64,000 nt of DNA from Glandiceps talaboti (lineage: Eukaryota; Hemichordata; Enteropneusta; Spengelidae), in assembly GCF_964340395.1 (NCBI RefSeq), contig NC_135564.1, positions 6,380,861 to 6,444,860 on the forward strand. Reading direction: 5' to 3'. The notes beneath the pieces were generated by a model. The model worked only from the letters and a program-made list of their open reading frames with translations. It made no database searches and was not told the DNA's origin. Shown here in pieces: positions 53,496 to 64,000 of the stretch. The position numbers and the translations under genes are program-made. Position 1 is the first letter of the stretch; the number at the start of each line of letters is the position of its first letter.

Positions 53496-53564
53496 CAACC
53501 ACACCACAACAATTAACATGAATAAACTTGGTGAACTGGGTTGAGGATCTTACAGTACATGCCT
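53496..53564 (-). other. Exon-like cassette 1 (acceptor to donor, 69 nt)
   Basis: On the minus strand ACAACATTTCAG precedes and GTGAGTTTTG follows a 69-nt block whose tail reads CATGTTAATTGTTGTGGTGTG. One frame is open (ACTVRSSTQFTKFIHVNCC). A diverged copy with the same acceptor and donor lies 210 bp away at 53711-53774. It could be an untranslated 5' exon of CDC42SE or a duplicated repeat. Confidence 0.35.
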
Positions 53565-53710
53565 CTGAAATGTTGTCAATTGACCATGAAAAGTGGTATA
53601 TACAATGTACCACACAATTAATGTACATGTATAAATCATGTATGACTTAAAATCATCATGACCACTGACGAATTATTGAACCTATGATAGGAAAAAATTC
53701 CAAAACTCAC

Positions 53711-53774
53711 GTACCACACCACAACAATTAACATGACTAACCTTGTTGAACTGGGTTAAGGATCTGACACTCCA
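53711..53774 (-). other. Exon-like cassette 2 (64 nt), duplicate of 53496-53564
   Basis: Same flanks (CACAACATTTCAG and GTGAGTTTTGG) and the same tail as cassette 1, but 64 nt instead of 69, so the two are not interchangeable in a reading frame. A third, more diverged relative of the donor end (TATGGTATGGTGGCACGTAC) lies at about 53810-53840. Confidence 0.35.
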
Positions 53775-53999
53775 CTGAAATGTTGTGAATATTTAGATAA
53801 ATGTTTGTCACCTACCGTACGTGCCACCATACCATAACATGTGATATCTACACCAAGTAAACTTATAGAATTTACAACATACCGATGTATGCAATCTCTA
53901 TCATATCATATACACTGATCATTGACCTATTGAACGGATAGACAAGTTCTGAAACTGACATGGAACTATGATTAGCCCGACTATACTAAACTGATGGTA

Positions 54000-56300
54000 C
54001 ATGTAGGTCTTACAGTGTCCTGGTACCTAGTAAACTGTCAGATAAATGCATCTTGATAAATGTGTACTTGATTGCCTACTTAAAATAGCAGACTGAGGGC
54101 GGTGGAGATAAAAATAGCCCAGGGCCGGGACTGAATCACAGTCACACACAGGATGTTTAGAAGGAACTCACTGTCACATACAGGAAAACGTTCAATACTT
54201 GTATTACCAATGATCTTTCTGAAGTATGCAATGATATATCAACAGATGATAATTACAGAGTTTCTAACATAACAGATCAATCAGAGATGGGTTACTGACT
54301 CCTAGCTATGCATATGATAAAGTGTAGGCAGTGAAGGACACATGATGGGGTTACAATCACGACTACAATCTACATGATGTACAATATAGGAAGTACATAC
54401 TTATATATAATTACATGTAGATATATGTAATTCAAACATACATTGTATATAGCTATTCTGACATCAAAATTCTTGTAGATGCCTACAAGCTGGAACGCAG
54501 TGTCTGTTTTCTTACAGATCATCATTTTGGTGGTGCCAAAACACCCTTCCCCCTAATTTAAGGTCACAGTCGTTACCTTGAAAAGTTGAAAATACAATTC
54601 CAAGAAACTGGTCAGTCAAAAATATGTTCATTCATAACAATGAACAAATTGACTATGATGTCCATTATTTCAACACTTTACAATATATCTTAGGGTGGAA
54701 TGCATAACTATATTTAATAGAAGGCTTGGGGAGAACCTTGGCATACTTTAGACAACATAATTTTTTTTTCAAGGTCTACATTTGTACTTTGACCAGCTCA
54801 GTACGCCAAAACACATTGTGCCAAAAAGTGTATGTTTACATTATGTTGTGAAAGTAAAAGGACAAAATGTAAGTTCTTGTTTACTAAGCTCAAATTGACA
54901 CTACTTGCTTTTTACTCTAAGTACCTTAGGGATGATCGCACAATGTCATACAAGCTCAATTACTGAACTTCGTCTTGTTAAGGCCAAACCCCCTCGCCTT
55001 AAACAATGTTAACAAGTGCAACATCAACATGTTTAAATATGGTACAATATATATATTATGGTGAAAACTGTAGCAGTCAAACAACTTCAATCAACACAAT
55101 GTAAAAACATGGTAAACATATTAAAATGCTAACCAGAAACCCAACACTGTATATCACATAAGCAATAATTTATCAACTTTCACTTAGTAAATACAGATAT
55201 CATTGAAAGTTGTCAAAATTAGTTAGAAGTGGGAAAATTAGGTTCAGCAGTCAAATTGATGCCCCCCACCTTCCAATTCATTTATTGAGCTTGTGTGACA
55301 TTGTATGATCATCCCTCAGATAGCAAATGGCTGGCTGAGCCATACAAGTACAATTTAATTGGTAGTCACAATATACAAGAAGATTGTCTTACAACAAACT
55401 CTACAATACAAATATCACTGTGTACAAAGAAATCTAGCACTTAACAACACTTAATTTCTGAGTAATCCACTAGGTTGATACTATAGACAATCTAATGAAT
55501 ATAGAGGACAAAACCAGCCTTAGGACAGCCCTTGGAGTACACCATTTCACCTTCCTCTGCACTCTCTCTAATCCAAAATCAAAAGTTTCAAATAAACAAA
55601 TGAAGTCTACTCTAATATTAGTAATCCCTCAAAGTCATTGCCGATTTCACAGGTGACCAATTCAAGTCTGACTTAATACAGTTATCTGTAATTGCTCTGT
55701 TGACCTTGTATTAGGGATATAGACATGAACTTGTACCCTTGGAGAGGATTATGTAGAATGTCAGTAGGCCAATACGTCAAAGAGCCCCCAAGAAGTATAT
55801 CTATAGACCAGGCAGGGAGTGAATGCACTACCAATTAAGATTACAAGTGTAGATGTACTATAAGGACAGCAAACACTAGCTATAGAAGTACAGTGGACAT
55901 ACTATTATTTTCAGTATACCTAATTACTCCTGGGAGATTATTAAAGGTACAAAGCATAAAAAAGAACAAATATAACATAAAATGACAAATATACAGTGAA
56001 AGAAGTGGCATTTAAATTATTTATTCAATCAATTTATTTGAACACATAATAATTCCTTTTCTTATTAAATTTGACAGATTTTGAAAAATATTTGTGTGAA
56101 TTTCAATATCATCAGATTAGGTACATGAGAAGTTCAACATTTATTCCTGAACTTAGGAACATCATTAATTCAATATTATCATTGTACAGTAGTTTTAATT
56201 AGAGTTTTATACATATTTAATGTTTTTTGTTTATCTATATGTTTCTATATCTTGACCCTAGATAATGTATTTATTGTTTCATGTCAACTAAAATATAGTA
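54000..56300. other. No gene seen
   Basis: AT-rich sequence without repeats of note, splice-bounded open frames or recognisable protein on either strand. Confidence 0.4.
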
Positions 56301-56302
56301 CT

Positions 56303-56890
56303 ACAATATAACACTGCACTGCACTGCACTGCACTACACTACACTACACCAGTACACTGCACTACACTGCACTGCACTGCACTGCACTACACTGCACTAC
56401 ACTACACTACACAACACTACACCAGTACACTGCACTACACTGCACTGCACTACACTACACTGCACTGCACTGCACTACACTACACAACACTACACTACAC
56501 CAGTACAATGCACTACACTGCACTGCACTGCACTGCACTACACTACACTGCACTGCACTGCACTGCACTACACTACACTACACTACACTGCACTACACTG
56601 CACTGCACTACACTACACTACACTGCACTGCACTGCACTACACTACACAACACTACACTACACCAGTACAATGCACTACACTGCACTGCACTGCACTGCA
56701 CTACACTACACTGCACTGCACTGCACTACACTGCACTGCACTACACTACACTACACTACACTGCACTACACTGCACTGCACTACACTACACTACACTGCA
56801 CTGCACTACACTACACTGCACTGCACTGCACTACACTACACTACACTACACTACACTGCACTGCACTGCACTGCACTACACCAGTACACT
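56303..56890. repeat. CACTG/CACTA pentamer satellite with CCAGTACA punctuation
   Basis: About 115 pentamers of either GCACT or ACACT type are punctuated by four CTACACCAGTACA(C/A)TG phrases, near 56345, 56430, 56498 and 56660, and a last one at 56878. Blocks between them are near-duplicates, showing higher-order duplication. Frames rich in Leu/His/Thr/Cys through it are artefacts. Confidence 0.97.
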
Positions 56891-57431
56891 ACAATGAAGA
56901 TTGGACCCCCTCCCACATCAACACACATAAACACTGCCATGCTCTTGATCAAAGTCATCCATACAATGGTGTAGAGGCTAGGCATTTGTGACCTCTGACT
57001 TTTGACAGGTGAAGGACAACGAAACCACAGGTACATTCTGATCATACATACAAAAGACTTCCTGTACGTCCTGTAATGTCAGCTGTCTTATAAACAAACT
57101 AACATGTCACACTCTGAAGTTGACATCATTATCATACAAGTTTATATGTATCTGCTTGTAAATGTGAAATTTGTACAACTTCTAGTCTTTGTCAGCCATC
57201 TTTGTAATGTATCTATGACGCATCATGTACAAATGTAGCCATGACAAACAATATCTGATTGTATGCTTGCAAAATCACAACTACATGTATGTGACTAGTA
57301 ATAGTACTGTACAAGAGGGCTATAGACAATCCACACCCTCTGTAGTTGCTAGAGAGTTTGGCAGTGTTGCTACTTTGTTCAGAGAAAACACTGATGACAT
57401 TTGTATTGTACAACCCAATAGTATAAAATAT

Positions 57432-57437
57432 TTTATT
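57432..57437 (-). terminator. Poly(A) signal AATAAA for the unrecognised minus-strand gene
   Basis: AATAAA on the minus strand, 114 nt after the stop codon at 57551-57553. Confidence 0.5.
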
Positions 57438-57550
57438 ATAAAAACACCATTTAACATCCAACATTTAATATTATTATGATATCTACAATGTACAATGGTG
57501 TACAATGTAGCTCTTACTAATTTTGATCTCTCCATTATCCTAACAACACC

Positions 57551-57728
57551 TCAGTTCACATCACAGACACTAATTTCTTCATTTTGTGAATGACTTTCAG
57601 ATTTGCAGTTGGAACCTCCTAATTTTTCAGATCTTGGGTCCCAGTGATCCCCTTGATCCAAAATTGATGTAAAATGCCCTTCTAATACACTGTATACGGT
57701 TTCAAGCCTGTATACTTGTAATGTAAGT
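57551..57728 (-). CDS. Unrecognised protein, terminal exon
   Basis: The exon begins after TTGTTTTGTTGACCAG and encodes LTLQVYRLETVYSVLEGHFT, SILDQGDHWDPRSEKLGGSN and CKSESHSQNEEISVCDVN, then TGA. Its first base completes an Arg codon with the AG that ends the exon at 59390, a perfect phase match. The first half is helix-like and hydrophobic; the last 30 residues are polar, Ser/Glu-rich and probably disordered, as is usual for a C-terminal tail. A poly(A) signal follows. I do not recognise the family. No transmembrane segment is evident in this part. Confidence 0.6.
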
Positions 57729-58249
57729 CTGGTCAACAAAACAACATCTATTTGTACCATGACATCTATATACTTAACACTTCCATACCAACTACTAAAT
57801 TAATCTTGTAAGTTGTATGTCAACCACCCTTGTAAGTATGTGGTCAACAATTCTGGCACTGCTCTCTTGAAATGAGCCTGTTATATTCATTTGTTGTGTG
57901 ACAATAATAACTTCTCAACACATACTTGACAAGTTGCTGACTAACCCTGGACCAACAATGTACACTCTCCACAGCTCCTTACCTATCACTCACTCAAGGT
58001 TTCTGTTGTTTGACCTCAACTGTACAAGCAAAGTACATTGTACAAATGTACATGTCAGCTAGGGACGATTTTCAAGTAACAGGCAACATAGCCTGAAATC
58101 CATCAACACAACTTCTAACTAATTAACATAACAGGATAGCATGTACTCCAGGCTAAAAATAGCCATGCTACAGCACCTAAATGTACATGTACTAGTGCTG
58201 CTATTACATGTAGAACAGGACAGCATGGTCAAAACTACAAATTCAGTCC

Positions 58250-58505
58250 TGCTATGTTGTCAATAGGATTGGACAGCAGGGATTCCAGGGTAAGTATATT
58301 AGCCAGAGTCTTGCTAAACTGCAGAACAGGACAGCATGGATTCCAGACTACAATAGCCAGAGTCTTGCTAAACTGTAGAACAGCACAGCATGGATTCCAG
58401 GAGCCAGAGTCTTGCTAAACTACAGAACAGGGCAGCATGGACTCTAGACTACAATAACCAGAGTCTTGCTAAACTGTAGAACACGACAGCATTGATTGTA
58501 GTCAT
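58250..58505. repeat. ~60-bp tandem repeat
   Basis: Four to five units share GAACAGGACAGCATGGATTCC, AGACTACAATAGCCAGAGTC and TTGCTAAACTG. It lies inside the intron between 57728 and 59390. A (CAC)n run follows at 58592-58613. Confidence 0.92.
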
Positions 58506-58754
58506 TCTGACACACTCTAATACTATCCTAGACTTAAAAGATTTGTCTTTATGGACACTCCCAGACTCTTTAATCACCTGCTACATACTGCACCACCACC
58601 ACCACCACCACATTTTTTTGTCTACTAATGGCCATGCTAAAACTTTGTAGAACTAAAGTATGATGGTATCAATTTGAAAATACAGACATATTTAGTTGTT
58701 AGTGTACATGTAATTATCTGCACTTACCTTTTACATACATTACACAATTTACAT

Positions 58755-59240
58755 GTCTGTGGGGACAGACTGCTTGTCTTCAACTTACAATGCAGTGTTC
58801 ACCCTTCTATTCCTCACTAAACTAGCCTACAAACTGTACATTGTACACCATGTGTACCTTGCCAAGTTCATAACACTGAATCACAGCAATTTAGTATTAA
58901 CATATAAATACACCACAACCTACATACATTGTATGTGTCATATATGTAACTTGCGATCATAACAACAGACTGATTGTCTTCAACTTACAGTGTAGTGTCT
59001 GCACTTCTGTTCCTCACTAAGTCTACGTCCACCATGTAACTTGCCAACAATTGAAACCTATTAATCTAGTTACTAAGTGGTGACATACAAAAACAGCACA
59101 ACCTGCATGTACGTGTATTTGTGATCTTAGCTACAGACTGGTGGTCTTCAACTTACATTTTAGTGTTCACACTTCTGTTCCTCACTATAGCCTACAGTAC
59201 ATGTCCACCACCAGTAACTTGCAAACAATTGAAACACATC
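58755..59240. repeat. Three ~150-200-bp imperfect repeats
   Basis: Three copies start near 58764, 58968 and 59123. They share ACAGACTGNTTGTCTTCAAC, TTACANTGTAGTGTTCACAC, TTCTGTTCCTCACTA and a later AACTTGCNAACAATTGAAAC phrase. No coding content is convincing. Confidence 0.85.
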
Positions 59241-59389
59241 AATCTCTGGTCCTGACACATTAGGTAAACATGTCCTTCATGGTAATCATTCCAATTATAA
59301 CACAGTCAACCTATGCTACATTGCCGTTACATGTTTTCTTCTCTCTTTTTAAAACTAAAAATTGGATGAAAACAAAATTCCGTGCATAC

Positions 59390-59500
59390 CTGTAGTGGGT
59401 GACAATAGAGTACAAATCTAAAGTTCTTTCATATAGGACTAAAGTGGTCTTTTCTATAGCAGACAATGGAAGGAACCGAGTATGACAAGGAAAGCTGACC
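59390..59500 (-). CDS. Unrecognised protein, penultimate exon
   Basis: 111 nt encoding VSFPCHTRFLPLSAIEKTTL and VLYERTLDLYSIVTHY, with one leading base and a trailing AG. The donor TACAG|GTATGC is good. The acceptor is CCTACTTCCTCTGTAAG, with GGTCAG ten bases further as an alternative that keeps the same frame. It joins the terminal exon to give a 95-residue C-terminal fragment. Upstream exons lie at higher coordinates and were not linked with confidence; the one candidate (62513-62571) has an incompatible end phase for direct joining. Confidence 0.55.
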
Positions 59501-60266
59501 CTTACAGAGGAAGTAGGTAGGGTCAATGAATTGAACAAGTTGTCTGAATGACTCTACTCAACTCATTTCCCACCATCATTGCTTCATAGAAACCAAATTC
59601 CAACAATATTTATTCATTTAGAGTTGTTGGCAAAGTGTTTGTTATTGTATGCTAAAATCTACTGTTACATAAGTTGTATTTACTTTCAGTGAATTATGAA
59701 TACACAAAGAATGTTTCTGTTTTGTTATTCATAATTCTTTTATTTCATTTCTCAAAAAGAATATAATTTTAATATTCATAATCATATGACATTTGAATGT
59801 TACTGTATACTGGTATAACTGTTTATGTTGATCATCTTACAAATAGTTTTCCCCTTTATGGACATATGCCATAAACATATTATTCAACATTGCAGGACAT
59901 ATAATTATACAAACTTTTTTCTTCGTAACTTTCATTTCATATTTATGTTTCCCAAAAAAACCACAAATCATGTTTAATTAAGATTATCACTGTTATCAAA
60001 ATTAAACAAAAGTTAAGTAACATTATACATTGATCTCTGACCTGCATCTAGTACACTTGTAATCAGTGTGCCCTTTAATGATAGCCAACTTTTGTCATTG
60101 TGAGCCAAAATGAGAAAAACTATGATTTCTTGTGAGTCGCCACATAGTAAGAGATAGGGGAACATCAAATTTTGGTGTATCAATAGAAATTGTGTGCATC
60201 AGTGACATGTCAAATTGGCTTAGAGGACATATTGCTTGTAACCTAAGTGTTTTGTCACTACTCATC

Positions 60267-60375
60267 TATGGACCAGCAGTGACAAGGCCACTTAGGTCAC
60301 TCTCACTACAACTTACAAGGCCACTTAGGTCACTTGTATTTTCTCCTTGGCTCAATGAAGAAAAATATCTAAATG
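60267..60375. repeat. Dispersed repeat copy B (AGTGACAAGG...GGTCACTT)
   Basis: Contains GTGACAAGGCCACTTAGGTC, the internal duplicate ACAAGGCCACTTAGGTCACT, and TTGGCTCAATGAAGAAAAAT. It is related to 52721-52790. The GTAAGT on the minus strand inside it resembles a donor but belongs to the repeat. Confidence 0.65.
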
Positions 60376-60981
60376 TCAACAATGAGAATCACTAGCATAT
60401 TTTCTACGAGTTGTTTTTGTATAAGATAACATTCTGTGGGGTTTGTCATTTGCATACAATTTTCATATTTTCTATTTGCATATCTGTCATTTGCATATCT
60501 GGAGTTATTTCTCTTGTTTGTGCTTATGTATTTTGAGACTTAATTGGCATAAATTTGTTTGTAACAAATTACAAAAGTTTTAAAACAAAAATTTGGCATG
60601 CATTTAGAAACGAATGATTAATGTGACACCAGTTTTGTACATGTACATTATGAACTGCCAACTAATCTATATTAGCAGGTAGATTATCTTTTGTTTAAAA
60701 TGACAAGTGCATCGCTATGAGATTATTGAGTAGTTTACTTTAGATGCTATCTGTGGTATCGCATCAACTCTCGGTTGAATTTGAAATTTCATTTCAGGAC
60801 CTCATTGAGCCAGACATGAAAAGACCTTGGGATTTGATGCTAAGGATAGCATCTAGACTACAGATTAAGATAATGAGTGGTATCATAATAGAGACATGTT
60901 CATCAATTGGAGAGTCATTTCATGATGTTATGTATCTACAATTACTTGTGACTTCAGAGAAACATCAAGTTGATCTTGCGC

Positions 60982-61197
60982 CTTTAAGGGTATCTTTCCC
61001 ATGGGCTATTGCATCGTGGGAGACAGCAGAAATAATGTATTCAAGTTGCACACTGAATATTTATAACTCCAAAGTGCCCATTCCCTTCAGTGTAAAATAT
61101 AAGTATCTCTCATGAATATTCAGTGTTCAACCATTGAATACATTACTGATGATGATTCCCATGATGCAATAGCTCATAGCAAAGATACCCTATAAAG
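60982..61197. mobile_element. Foldback (inverted-repeat) element
   Basis: The left arm (AGGGTATCTTTCCCATGGGC, TATTGCATCGTGGGA, AATGTATTCAAGTTG, ACACTGAATATTTAT) is mirrored by the right arm (ATGAATATTCAGTGT, CATTGAATACATT, TCCCATGATGCAATAGCTCA, AAAGATACCCTATAAAG). The arms are about 95 bp with a centre near 61088. It is non-coding, and its left arm generates most of the C-terminal part of a 123-codon plus-strand frame (60744-61115) that should not be called a gene. Confidence 0.88.
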
Positions 61198-61339
61198 ACA
61201 CAAGATCAATTTGATATTTCTCTGAAATTGCAAGTGATTGTAGGTGATGTAGAATTATGAGATGATTCTCCAGAACAACAAATTTATGAAAATGTTTCTA
61301 TTTCATGGAGTGGGCTCCCCTTTAATTATAGTGGATCGG

Positions 61340-61762
61340 GTTAGAATTCCATACTGCGATGTACTCTCTATACTAGGTTAGAATTCCATACTGCGATGTA
61401 CCCTCTACACTAGTTTAGAATTCCATACTGCGATGCACCCTCTACACTAGTTTAGAATTCCATACTGCGATCAATCTTATTAAAATCTGATGTTAGATAG
61501 GCTGATTGTACTGCGATGTACCCTCTACACTAAATGTAGGTTAGAATTCCATACTGCGATGTACCCTCTACACTAGTTTAGAATTCCATACTGCGATGCA
61601 TCCTCTACACTAGGTTAGAATTCAATACTGCAATGTACCCTCTATACTAGGTTAGAATTCCATACTGCGATGTACCCTCTACACTAGTTTAGAATTCCAT
61701 ACTGCGATGTACCCTCTACACTAGTTTAGAATTCCATACTGCGATGCACCCTCTACACTAAT
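61340..61762. repeat. 37-bp tandem repeat
   Basis: About ten units of GTTAGAATTCCATACTGCGA followed by TGTACCCTCTACACTAG, with TTTAGAATT and GCACCC variants. One insertion of about 45 bp (ATCAATCTTATTAAAATCTG...) interrupts it at 61468-61512. Each intact unit carries GAATTC. Confidence 0.95.
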
Positions 61763-62512
61763 GTGAACCTAATTAAATAATCCAAGGAGGACAGGAGCTA
61801 CTAATGAACTGTATATTAAATTCAGTATAACTATAAACCTTCAACAGTTTCAAATTGTATTCCATTGGGACCAGACATCATTACATCAATCATTTAACAC
61901 AGCATAAAATTGAATTATCACCCTATGAAACCAACCAACCAGTCTACTGGACCAAACTCTTGATTCTGCTAAATGTATTCTCTTTATTCTTCTAAATGAT
62001 AAGAAAGGACCTGACAGACTCCGACAAGCTACCAATGCAATGTAGACATATTCCATGTCTATATATTGTTGGAAGTATTAGGTTGCATGTTAACTTATAA
62101 GCGAAAAGAATTCAATAAATTAGAACTTCGGACAATACAGTTTCAAAAGCAAATAGTTGTGTTGCAGGGTTATTTTGTGTGAAATGAGATCTTGCATAGA
62201 GCCTAGTAACACAGCGTCACACTATATGATCTCTATTCTACTTTTCACACCAATTCCACAAACCACTGTCGTTTTATAAACACAATAATGAGACAGGTAC
62301 CTTTGTGTGTCTACAACTGATATTTGGACAAGGTTTTACTACATACCATAGTGTCACGGACCTTACAAGTTATGCACTCATTGTCTCACGGTGTGCTGCA
62401 CAACCAAGAATGGCACCAACATATACCAAAACAGGAAACTTTGGATCGCTAGCATGTTTGAACAATGTCAAACCAAGTCAATGACAGAGGGATATATATT
62501 GGGTCTACATAC

Positions 62513-62571
62513 CTTGCTACCTGTTATTACACAATCATAAACACTCTTGGCAGACGTATATGGACAGTTTA
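62513..62571 (-). CDS. Candidate internal exon, unrecognised
   Basis: A 59-nt block between GTTGAATGACCAG and the strong donor AAG|GTATGTAG is open in one frame: NCPYTSAKSVYDCVITGSK after two leading bases. The composition looks coding and the donor is good, but the acceptor tract is weak in pyrimidines. It ends in phase 0 while the exon at 59500 needs two bases supplied, so a further exon would have to lie between them if they belong together. Confidence 0.28.
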
Positions 62572-63269
62572 CTGGTCATTCAACTTCACTTCACTCTAGT
62601 TTTAATGGTCCCTATAGAACCAGGTAGTCAATAATGATGGGTCAATGGCTTTGTAATGTTGTAAAACCTACTCACTATAGCAAGGCCTAAAATAGTGCAG
62701 CAGTACTAGTACTCACTACAAACTATCAAGCTGAATCAATAGTAGATTCACTATCAAACAGCACCAAGTCATACCAGATAAACTCCAACTCTTAATTAAC
62801 TGTATAAAGTACTGAAACTGCATTTTGTAGCTCACTGGATATAGCAGACAAACTGCTAGCCTGTCTATACTAAGAATTGGCTTAGGTACAGTTTTAGTTA
62901 TGAGTGCATTATTATCACAATGAGTTCTACAGTTCTAAGCAAATACCATTCCAAACCGAAGTACAATTATTGTGCATTGGTTTGGTATGGGGTTTGTATT
63001 ACATCAGTAAATCTGATTTATTATCACATTATATGTTCACAATCCTACAAACAATACACCTTTGTCCATACATGTGTGTGTCTCAAATATCCTTGTCAAG
63101 TCCTTGGTGCTTTAGTCAAATATTGAAATAATACTAAATGTTTATAATCACAAGGCAAGCTACAATTTAAGAAACACTTCAACTCGTGACTATACACTTA
63201 CAAATTTATGCTAAGTGTCTCAATAGCTACATGACTGTCTACTGGCAAATGCCGGTCCATTGATGCCTT

Positions 63270-63990
63270 GCTGTCATGTTAGAGATATATAAATGCATAT
63301 GTGTATGAGTTAATTGACATAATATAAAGTGATTATATGTAAAGTGATTACATTGGTAACAATGCAAGTCTCAGATAGCTATGTCTCCTGAATATGTCAC
63401 ATTAGACATAAATGCATATGTAAGAGTTAATTAGCATAATGAGTGATTAATACTTGGGCGAAAAAAAATAACTGTGTTTTTCGGAAAACATGGCCTCAAA
63501 TCGGGGTTACGGTAGGTACACATGTAGGTTGGGATTTTATTTTACTTTATTTTTATCTTTTAATTATTTTGTTTTTGAAAAATATTGCGTCAACCCAAAA
63601 CCAAAAGAAATGTCGGTCAGAATATCCCTTCTGTGAGAGTTTGAAGGAATATGTACAGGCATATTAAACTGGGGAATGAAAACAGATGTGCATGAAGGTC
63701 AAGAAGACAAAGAATTTCTTATCTTTTTGTTTTAAATGTTTAAAACAAGTGTTTAGGGTTGGCAGCTTAAAGTAGGGTCAGTCAGGTTATCGGAAACAAT
63801 TCTTTTTCATTTTGCCTTATGGTAACAACACAAACCTCTAAACAGTAACAGCTACATGTATGTCTCCTGAATGACTATGATTTCAGAGATGTATTAATGT
63901 ATGAGTTAATTAGCATATATATAAAGTGATCAGTACTTATGGGTAATAAGCAAGTCTCTGATAGCTACATGTATGTCTCCTTGGTAATTT
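63270..63990. repeat. Diverged ~120-bp repeats
   Basis: Three copies, near 63275-63400, 63405-63460 (partial) and 63850-63985, share ATGAGTTAATTNGCATAATA, TAAAGTGATTANTACTTNGG, AAGTCTCTGATAGCTACATG and TATGTCTCCTGAATG. The array may continue past the right edge. Confidence 0.8.
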
Positions 63991-64000
63991 CCATCCACGG

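Noticed and set aside
58728-58756. 29-nt minus-strand microexon between TGTCCCCACAG and GTAAGTG
   Set aside because: Its length would break the exact phase match between the exons at 59390 and 57728, and it lies in an imperfect repeat.
60744-61115. 123-codon plus-strand frame with an acceptor-like TTTCAG near its start
   Set aside because: Its C-terminal part is the left arm of a foldback element and the rest has no family resemblance.
62281-62400. Second GTATGT donor on the minus strand near 62345
   Set aside because: All three frames of the block between the nearest acceptor and this donor contain stops.

Overview
This is a window of AT-rich, intron-containing animal nuclear DNA. It looks invertebrate. 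Long non-coding stretches are packed with micro- and minisatellites, and genes are split into short exons with GT-AG boundaries. A DED-NACHT immune receptor is an architecture I know from invertebrate NLR repertoires. The sequence alone does not settle the phylum. There are no operons, CRISPR arrays or rRNA, and I found no tRNA by eye.

Four loci are supported. (1) On the minus strand, 23175-23391 is the first coding exon of a CELF/Bruno-type RNA-binding protein. It ends in a clean splice donor inside RRM1, so everything from 23174 down to position 1 is most likely its first intron. That stretch is dominated by tandem arrays (20-bp units at 1-1366, about 62-bp at 3680-4395, about 44-bp at 13470-13885, a purine pentamer tract at 14634-14945, 35-bp at 16432-16790). 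(2) On the plus strand, 31754-35994 is a three-coding-exon NLR-like gene: a death-effector domain split over two exons, then one 2.76-kb exon with NACHT, winged-helix and degenerate LRR-like parts. The phases join exactly to 1022 residues, and a poly(A) signal lies at 37734. A 260-bp foldback element sits in its second intron. (3) On the minus strand, 50723-46059 is a three-exon CDC42 small effector (SPEC) gene of 89 residues with a CRIB motif. Its middle exon lies at the edge of an array in which the end of that exon plus its splice donor appears to have been repeatedly duplicated. (4) On the minus strand, 59500-57551 holds the last two exons of an unrecognised gene, phase-matched and followed by a poly(A) signal.

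Other content: a decayed LINE reverse-transcriptase fragment at 38431-38850; a second foldback element at 60982-61197; a Gln/Pro/His-rich exon-like block with broken frames just 5' of the NLR gene; duplicated exon-like cassettes near 53.5-53.8 kb; and a weakly supported plus-strand terminal exon pair at 51683-52154. Stretches 24000-30960, 40310-42700, 48400-50600 and 54000-56300 show no gene I can support.

The genes do not form an obvious pathway. The NLR-like protein (innate sensing), the Cdc42 effector (actin signalling at the membrane) and the CELF protein (splicing and translation control) are neighbours by position only. Joins were checked by hand for splice motifs and phase. No database search, alignment or base-composition measurement was run.
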